Part shown: piece after piece, positions 57,441 to 64,000 of the stretch
Layout: the number at the start of each line of letters is the position of its first letter
Numbering within the stretch: the stretch's first letter is position 1
DNA from: Xiphias gladius
Taxonomy: Eukaryota; Chordata; Actinopteri; Istiophoriformes; Xiphiidae
Reading direction: 5' to 3'
DNA: 64,000 bases
NCBI RefSeq assembly: GCF_016859285.1
Contig: NC_053413.1
Span: forward strand, 12,973,501 to 13,037,500
Notes under the pieces: generated by a model
What the model was told of the DNA's origin: nothing
Database searches by the model: none
The model's input: the letters and a program-made list of their open reading frames with translations, nothing else
Program-made: the position numbers and the translations under genes

Positions 57441-59568
57441 CGAAACACCCACCCAAGTCTATTCATGCCTGATAGGAGCTGCCACAGTGTAAAATAATAC
57501 ACACCAAGGTGGAGTTTACTGGCAGGAGGATCCTCGACTCAATCCCAAACGTTGTTTCCACGGAGTAGGAAGTACTTGAACCAAAACTCCTCTTAAAATA
57601 CGATATACCAGCGCAGCAGACTGATAATAGCTGCACACGTTGTAAGAAGGCAGACGGGTCATTGAACTTCTGCAGGCGTGAGTTTTTCCGTGCTTTGGAA
57701 GGATCTGGAGGAATATTGAGGTGATTTAGGTTACAGCATGCTAAGTCCCAAAGGCATCATCGCTTACTCTGAATCACCCTCTCACACTGGGATAGGATAG
57801 GTTTCATTTGATTATACCGTTCAACCAATTCCGCACACATGAATCACATTTTTTAAAAAGTTGTACGGTATTTATGTCTGAATTTATGACATTATAAGGA
57901 CTCACTGAAAGCAATAACTGGTTGGGGGGGGAAAAAAGAGAACCAATGATTCTACTGAGTTTTCTATTTTCTATTGTGTAAGACTTTAAAGGGTAACATT
58001 TATTTGATGCTACTTTTATACATACTTTCACAGCTTTTATCTGTTGGCTTAAGCTCAGTTATTGAAGATCAACATAAAATGTTGCTGTTTTCTGGTGGAG
58101 CTCTTGTTCTTTCAAACATTCAGTGTTGAATGAACTAAGAAGACCGGCCTTGTTTTTGATTGATGACAATACATTTTGACACGATCTAAAAAGTCTAAAA
58201 AAGTCTAGTAAGAGGTTAGAGAACTTCATCAACCCACTGACAGATATCATTGATATTGATATTCATTGATTTAATTTTTTCGGTGAATTAGGTCTCCCAT
58301 GTTTGTTTGTTTTTTTTGGTGCTACAAAACAATAAACAATTATAAATTCAACACTGAGTAAATTTTATTTTAAATGCTTGTTGAACTAAAACGGTGTACA
58401 AGTTTGATTGCACAATTTTTATTTATTTATAATGGAGTATTCGTCAATGTGGATATTGCTGCGATAAAGGATTTGAGTATTTCTTTCATCACTGATTGAA
58501 GCCTTAATAAGCAGTAATAGAGTTTGAAAAGACTGAATAGAAAACAAGAAGACACATATGGGTTACACTGCACACCACAGAGATACATCAGCAGACATCT
58601 AGAAAATTCAGACATCACTCATAGTGTTGTTCTCCTACATATGAATGTTGCAACGGTAAGAAAAAAAAAGGTAAAATATATTTATAAAGAATCTTTCAAA
58701 GCCAGGTTAAGAAAAAAAAAGTTCAAAAATGAGCAGATACTAACAGTGAAACAAGAAATACAAGAAGAAGAGAACAATCAACAAAAATTTATGTTGATCA
58801 GGAAAATCTTAAAAATCATTTCATCATTTATTGGTAAACAGTGATGTCCAGCTCTCAGAGATTTTGTTAACATCCAGCTGCTTGCTGCTGTTGTCCTCTG
58901 TAACTACAGACATGAAAGAAAGTTATCACTGAAAATGTGCATCAGGCCAATTCAGATGATTTAGAAGTCCAGGTCAGGTAAGGACATAAAATATCACATT
59001 TTGGAGATGGTTTCAACTCCTAGAAACTTAATCTGATCACCAAAACCTAAGTATTACAGTTCCTGTTATGCCAAACAACTGAACTAGTTCTGAGCACCTT
59101 CAGAAAAAAAAAATGGAATATCTTCAGATTCCGATTTTATTTAATCTGTTTTGGCTCTCTGATACAATAATGCTATTGGATGACACTGCACTTCAGAGGA
59201 TCCTGTGAAGGCCAATGAGGAGCAATGAGGATCGTGTAACAGCATTGCACCCTAGTGCCTGTGCTGGGTTCATACAGCTGAGGAGGTCAGAAAGTATGTA
59301 TCACGCATCGGTCAGTAGATGGCAGTCCTCAGCTTAATATTCACCGAAAAACGTCCCTGGATTGCTCAGTGTACCTCATCTTTACCATGTCACATCAAAC
59401 CATTTAGGTGACCAACAGGTTAGAAAACAACAAAACAATTTGCAGTGAATACCCCATGGCATTTGTTACAGCTGTGACATTTTATTGTTTAGAAAATATT
59501 ATTGCCTTTATTTTTCACACATATATTGACCAGTGAAAATGTTGTTTTTAAAATTTTCACCTGTAAGT
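57441..59568. other. intergenic region between ticam1 3' end and camsap2 promoter
   Basis: AT-rich sequence without a recognisable gene. The ticam1 3' UTR probably occupies the last 70 bp or more; minus-strand AATAAA is present at 59511-59516 (plus TTTATT). Short frames around 58427-58844 look random. Confidence 0.5.
59511..59516 (-). terminator. candidate poly(A) signal of ticam1
   Basis: Plus-strand TTTATT gives AATAAA on the minus strand about 55 nt after the ticam1 stop codon. Additional TTTATT hexamers further downstream (about 58418-58430) could serve a longer form. Confidence 0.4.
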
Positions 59569-61362
59569 TTATTGCTCTTCCTCTGAGTGAATTGAATCAT
59601 CTTTGTTTGTCCCTCCACAGAAATCCAGGGTCATCTGAGAGTCATTACCAATCATTATGTATTTAGCATTTTCAATATGAATGTTTGGCTGTTGTTGTTG
59701 CCACCTTGCCCGGCCGTCACCGCCATCCTGTTCTGGTGGCACACTGGGACTGAGAAGAAGTTTTTGTGCCATTAAAAAGTTCAGGTTCTCTCTCTCCAGC
59801 GACTGCGATATTTTACACTCTTGGATCAACTGCTTTTGGTACTGGTTTAACCGCTTTAGTTCCTCCTGTCTCTCTATCTGACTTTTCATTCTCTGTCCCT
59901 CGGTCCAGATTCGCTTTTGGTCTTTAATCTTGGCTGGAGACAATGACTTTTTAACTTTTTTCTCAAAGTTCCTGTTCTCCTGTAGTGGAACTATTGTCTG
60001 CAGAACCATAGGAATGCTCTGCCTCGGCATGCAGTTCTCCCCCGGCAGCAGAGGGATTACGGTGTTGTGCTTGTATTTCTTGTTTATGGAGTTGATTAGG
60101 GCAGAGTCTGTCTCCATCTCCACCATGCGGGTGTTGAAGTTGCGGGTGAGCAGCAGGAGAGTAAAGGCTGAGTTGTTGATAGCATCCTCCACACACCTCA
60201 GAGTGCTCTTTCCAGGGATGGCAAAGTCCTCAGAGAAAGTTGCACCTTCGCAACCAGTGAACGTTTCCAGTTTTTCCTTCATGCTCTCGGCCACATCTGC
60301 ATCCTCCGGTGCATGCAGGATAACAAATGCGTAAAATATTGCCTCTTCCTCCTCTTCTGCGCTTTTGCTTTCATGCATTTCATTTGGAAAAGGCACCTTA
60401 GGTAGAAAAGTGTTTGTTGCAGTAGCTAGTGCAAATCTTGGTTCAGTGCTTGGCTTGGTGGTTTTGTTTGGAGTGTCGTTCGGAGCGATATGTCTGTCCA
60501 ACTTCTTGGACTCTGCTGCGTCAATCTTTGAGTCTTTCCTTGCTTCAAGCAGAGCAGGTTCATTGGATATAGGCTGAGGATCCTCAGATGACTGAGATTG
60601 CACAGGTGCAAGGAGGGCACAAGTGTTTAGTTTGGATTTATCTGATATGTCTGGAGATGTTTTGTCCCCTTGAAATGATGCTGTTGGAGGTATACTTATC
60701 TCTAGATGAGTAGGGTATGAGGGCATTGAGGAGCTTGCCTGCAGAGGGCTGGGGAGGCTATAAGCTCTCTCTGACTGATCAGTAATTTTTAAAGTTGTGT
60801 TTACTTCATCCAGGCTTCTGTGAGGATCATGGTAAGACCCCGACTTCAGGTCTCTGGAGGAAAATATCCACTCTCCAAACTGGGGCCCGCAGACAACTTT
60901 AGCTTCTTCTCTGAGTTGATCATATTCCAGATCCTCACAATTGCTTGTTTTTTGGCTGTCAATGGAAAGGGCTCTCTGATATGCCAGATTTCTCAGAAGT
61001 GGATCACACAGCCTCCGCTCAGACAAAACTTTAAAAATTCGGGCCAACGCTGCCAAAGATTCTCCCGTAAACTTTTGAAACCAACCACAATGAACTCCAA
61101 ACTCTTCTAATTTACCTCCACTCATTTGCCACCTTTCAGCCAGATGGTTCGCGAGACAGTTGTCCTTCAGCATCTGGAGTTTGTTCAGTGCCTGCTCCTC
61201 TCTCTGAAGAATGATCAGACACAAGGCATGTATGATATTATCTTCAGGAGACTCACCCAACTGGACTGTCAGGCTTATCAGTCGCTCCGTAGGCTCTTTA
61301 ACCAATATGTCAAAAATGTCTCTCAGTCCTGTCCCCGGATTTCCTTGTCCCTCATGACTCAT
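59569..61362 (-). CDS. ticam1: TIR domain-containing adaptor molecule 1 (TICAM1/TRIF)
   Basis: A single uninterrupted 597-codon frame from ATG 61362 to a stop at 59569. The layout fits TRIF. There is an N-terminal helical regulatory domain (about residues 1-155; RDIFDILVKEPTERLISL, CGWFQKFTGESLAALARIF) and a Pro/Ser-rich linker. The TIR domain is at about 343-461 (FYAFVILHAPEDADVAESM; BB-loop FSEDFAIPGKSTLRC with the key proline at 383; FTLLLLTRNF). A basic, coiled segment follows at about 467-530. The C-terminal RHIM-like segment (about 560-580, core IMIG at 569-572) comes last. A pLxIS-type site, HLEIS, is at 219-223. In mammals TRIF links TLR3 (and TLR4) to TBK1/IRF3 and RIPK1/NF-kB; in fish it serves TLR3 and TLR22 pathways. 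It is shorter than human TRIF (about 712 residues), mostly in the linker, as known for fish orthologs. The coding exon is intronless; a 5' leader exon is likely upstream. Confidence 0.94.
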   Translation of the reverse strand: MSHEGQGNPGTGLRDIFDILVKEPTERLISLTVQLGESPEDNIIHALCLIILQREEQALNKLQMLKDNCLANHLAERWQMSGGKLEEFGVHCGWFQKFTGESLAALARIFKVLSERRLCDPLLRNLAYQRALSIDSQKTSNCEDLEYDQLREEAKVVCGPQFGEWIFSSRDLKSGSYHDPHRSLDEVNTTLKITDQSERAYSLPSPLQASSSMPSYPTHLEISIPPTASFQGDKTSPDISDKSKLNTCALLAPVQSQSSEDPQPISNEPALLEARKDSKIDAAESKKLDRHIAPNDTPNKTTKPSTEPRFALATATNTFLPKVPFPNEMHESKSAEEEEEAIFYAFVILHAPEDADVAESMKEKLETFTGCEGATFSEDFAIPGKSTLRCVEDAINNSAFTLLLLTRNFNTRMVEMETDSALINSINKKYKHNTVIPLLPGENCMPRQSIPMVLQTIVPLQENRNFEKKVKKSLSPAKIKDQKRIWTEGQRMKSQIERQEELKRLNQYQKQLIQECKISQSLERENLNFLMAQKLLLSPSVPPEQDGGDGRARWQQQQPNIHIENAKYIMIGNDSQMTLDFCGGTNKDDSIHSEEEQ

Positions 61363-61718
61363 TTTCAGTTTTTACATTCTACCCCACCTCCAGCCTTTAA
61401 CCAACAGTATCACATGTGATTTTCCAACGCCTTCTTCTTCACTGCTTCAAAAACTTGAGAGGTGCACGATTTTCTGGACATTCTTGTATCTTTAAAGAGA
61501 TACAAAACAACAGGCATTAGAAATGGAGCAGTCAACATGTTCAATCATAACTTGATGTGTTTCTAACTGCATGTTTAAGAAGTATTAAGTTAGTTTGGAA
61601 AAGTAGCTCAAATGAAATTTAATAAATCAAACTTTTTTTTATTATTGTTCCACTAAGACAAAATTAACCTTTGAGCTGATTTTCTGACACTACAGAAATA
61701 AGATTGACATTTTCTTAC

Positions 61719-61850
61719 CGGCATGGAGTGCCACGTTCCATGACAGTGAGTGTAGTCTGTTTATTTCCAGCTTAAGTAAGGAAGTCACTCAGAGTTTTCT
61801 CTTTTCCAGTTGAGTTCAACTGCTAGAAAACTTTTTTTCTCCTAACAGGA
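61719..61850 (-). promoter_or_regulatory. candidate ticam1 leader exon with donor and ISRE-like site
   Basis: On the minus strand ATGCCG|GTAAGA at 61719 is a good 5' splice site facing an acceptor such as GTCCAG at about 61474, which would join a non-coding leader to the single coding exon. Within it the minus strand carries GAAAAGAGAAAACT (about 61793-61806), which resembles an interferon-stimulated response element with a 3-nt spacer. Both are sequence-based guesses. Confidence 0.35.
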
Positions 61851-62678
61851 AGCTCTGAGTGCACATTTGAAATCAAGCTTTCAGAACACCACTGGGTGCA
61901 GTGAGTCTTGACAAACTTTTTGGAGTGAAATTCGTCGGTAACCGTACCTGTGGCAGTTGTAGGCCTCGGCCAGCTTGAAGCTCTTTTATGCAACATAATG
62001 ATGATGTCACAGGTTGTCGAGTATGGGAGTGCATGAGGGACAAAAGATAAAAGCAGGAAGAGGTATTTTGTTCTGCTAAAATCACAGTTCTCCACATGAC
62101 CAAATAAATTGTGCCGTCCTCAAGAGATGATATTCATAATGCAAACATTCACCTCCATAACTTCTACTTTGTCACACTATTTCAACTTCTATTTGCTTAA
62201 ATCTCTCCCGGCATTGCAAATCTGTTGAAAAAAATCACTTGTGATAAGTGTGGAAGTCTTTAGGTCCTCATGCACAATGGGCGCAGAAGAGAGAGGAATT
62301 CTGGCTTTTCTCCCTCTCTGCTGAGAGGCAAGTGTATTTTTATCCACAGAGGAAACCTCTAACCCTGTATTTACCAGGGGTGGGGTCACACCAGGCAGAG
62401 TGCAAGCCAAGATCATATCCCTCATTACAGTGCAGACAGAGAGCCTGTCTGTTCTTAGCGCTGAGTGCAGTGTGATATGTTTACTGGATGACCACTTCTG
62501 AAGGATTACAGTAACTCTATAAGATGTGTGGTTTCTATGCTGTCCTAAAATATGGCTGTTGTAAGACTGGTATGTATGTTTCTTTACAGAATATTCAGCT
62601 GAGTTATATAGCACATGACATCAAGACCACAGCTCTGTTGTTTTAAGCATAACCCCATCTATAGCAACAGCCAACTAA
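61851..62678. other. intergenic, nothing recognised
   Basis: This stretch upstream of ticam1 has no gene that I can recognise. A 141-codon frame on the minus strand (62189-62614) has no domain signature. Confidence 0.45.
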
Positions 62679-63463
62679 GGGACTGTACGAAAATTATTAG
62701 GGGGCAAGAGTAGGGTCCGAAGAAAGGGGAGGGCATTATAATTTTTTAGTAAATTCAAACTAATGGGGATTAGTTTGACTTTACTGCGAGAGCAGGGGAT
62801 GGTATTTTTGTTTCACCCTGGATTAATATTTTATTTTGGCCTTCCCTTCATATAGTTAATATGTATGCAAATAGCTACATTGGGATTATATGACCAAAGA
62901 TAGGGTTCAATAGCATTTTATTGAATCTGAATCCACTTCTGAATCTGCTTACTAAATCCTTTTGAATCCCTGTTAATTCTTTTTAGGTAGCCTGGTGGGA
63001 ATGAAGACATCTTAGTTTAAAAAAATACATAATTTTATTTCACTCAGTATCATACATAAACCACAAGATTCAACTGTGCTGAAAGGGTGTAGGGCTTTCA
63101 CGATTTTGTCACCACTCTGTGACATTCATTAACCCTGGCCCGACATTTTTCTTTTTGCCACAAGATACAGTGTGTGCCTCGTTTTTTTGTGACATTTTTC
63201 ATAAATCTGGCAATTTCTAGTTTCACTTCTAAAGTGTGCATTGGCTATATTTCTGTTCCTTAAAGATACTTAGGTGTTTGTGAGATTACACAAATAAACA
63301 AGGTGTACCTAACCCATATGGTTCAATATTATTTTTGAGATACTGTTGAAAAGCGTGTTGCAGTTTTTTGAGGTCAAAGTAAATGGCCAAAAGAAATAAT
63401 GCTTTTCAAAATATAAGAAACATAAAATTCAACCACTCAACCCCCTTAATTTCATACAGTCCC
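62679..63463. mobile_element. MITE-like element with inverted termini related to the one at 47620
   Basis: The left end GGGACTGTACGAAAATTATT is matched by the reverse complement of the right end, GGGACTGTATGAAATTAAGG. The same terminal word is found at both ends of the 47620-48176 element. The 785-bp interior is AT-rich with no transposase frame. Inner sequence near the left end (ACTGCGAGAGCAGG) also resembles the other element (ACTGGGAGAGCAGG), supporting a shared family. Confidence 0.6.
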
Positions 63464-64000
63464 TAACTAGGTATGCTATGCACATAAATATTCTTATAAA
63501 CACTCTCACACAGTGTACGCTCTTGTATACCTCCCTTACACATACACACATTCAAACAGAAGCACACATTTTCTGCCCAAAGGATGAAAGCACAAAAAAA
63601 ACAAAAACGCACACATCCACACAGCCTCAGGATCATCCTCAGTCAGTTATGTAACGTGCTGCCAAACGTCCATTTTTATTGAGGTCAGTTCTTTTAACGA
63701 GAGACACGCTCTCCCAGCAGCTGGGTTAGTCAGCCTGGCAGTAAATTTGCCTTCACCTTCAGGCAACACATATAGTAAGAGGCTCTGTCAGTTCTGCAAA
63801 TCGTGGCATTGTACAGCTTTGCTAACGGTGTTTGTAGCAAATGCATTCTGACCTCTGCTTGTTTTTTGGGTGAGATATTATGTTGTTTCAACACAAACAC
63901 ATGCAACTCTCCCTTTACATGGTTTATTACTATAAACTAAAATGCACAGATGTGTGTGTTTGAGTGTTTGGTTTCTGGCCGTGGGAGAGAGCCCTGGGGG
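63464..64000. other. window end, no gene recognised
   Basis: Mixed unique sequence with short CA-rich words (63540-63620). No coding exon or RNA gene is evident up to the edge of the window. Confidence 0.4.

Noticed and set aside
61255..61266. VQLG tetrapeptide in the N-terminal part of ticam1, identical to the human TRIF RHIM core
   Set aside because: It lies at residues 33-36 inside the helical N-terminal domain without the flanking RHIM pattern; the C-terminal segment 560-580 is the real candidate.

Overview
This window is vertebrate genomic DNA. Split genes have conventional GT-AG introns, long AC/GT microsatellites are frequent, and introns carry interspersed repeats of a kind common in spiny-rayed fish. 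The protein sequences and repeat families point to a teleost, probably a percomorph; I cannot name the species. No CRISPR array, tRNA, rRNA or prokaryotic system is visible.

Layout: (1) 1-2310 is the 5' flank of gpsm2. (2) 2312-6261 (+) is gpsm2 (LGN), 13 coding exons, 642 codons as reconstructed. (3) 8436-17804 (-) is wdr47, 16 coding exons, 916 codons, convergent with gpsm2; its CpG-containing leader and promoter lie at about 19.1-19.6 kb. (4) 22664-56860 (-) is camsap2, at least 22 coding exons, 1501 codons when the microexon and one copy of the duplicated exon are counted. (5) 59569-61362 (-) is ticam1 (TRIF), a single coding exon of 597 codons whose 3' end lies just upstream of the camsap2 promoter. 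(6) About 61.85-64 kb is intergenic and carries a MITE-like element. Each gene was rebuilt exon by exon from splice sites, and the reading frame closes to the stop codon in all four.

Three of the four products work on the microtubule cytoskeleton. GPSM2 positions the spindle through G-alpha-i and NuMA. CAMSAP2 caps and stabilises microtubule minus ends. WDR47 is reported to act together with CAMSAP proteins. TICAM1 is the TIR adaptor downstream of TLR3-type receptors and is functionally unrelated.

The most unusual structure is a 1394-bp, nearly identical tandem duplication (about 34940-36333 and 36334-37727) inside camsap2. Each copy contains the same 142-nt calponin-homology exon with intact splice sites. 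Because 142 is not a multiple of 3, only one copy can be used in a productive mRNA. The repeat ends lie in AC microsatellites. It is either a very recent duplication or an assembly/haplotype artefact. Other points of interest are a 33-nt camsap2 microexon, AC/TG repeats abutting several camsap2 splice sites, a decayed second GoLoco motif in gpsm2, RHIM-like and pLxIS-like motifs in fish ticam1, a GC-AG intron in wdr47, and a pair of related inverted-repeat elements.
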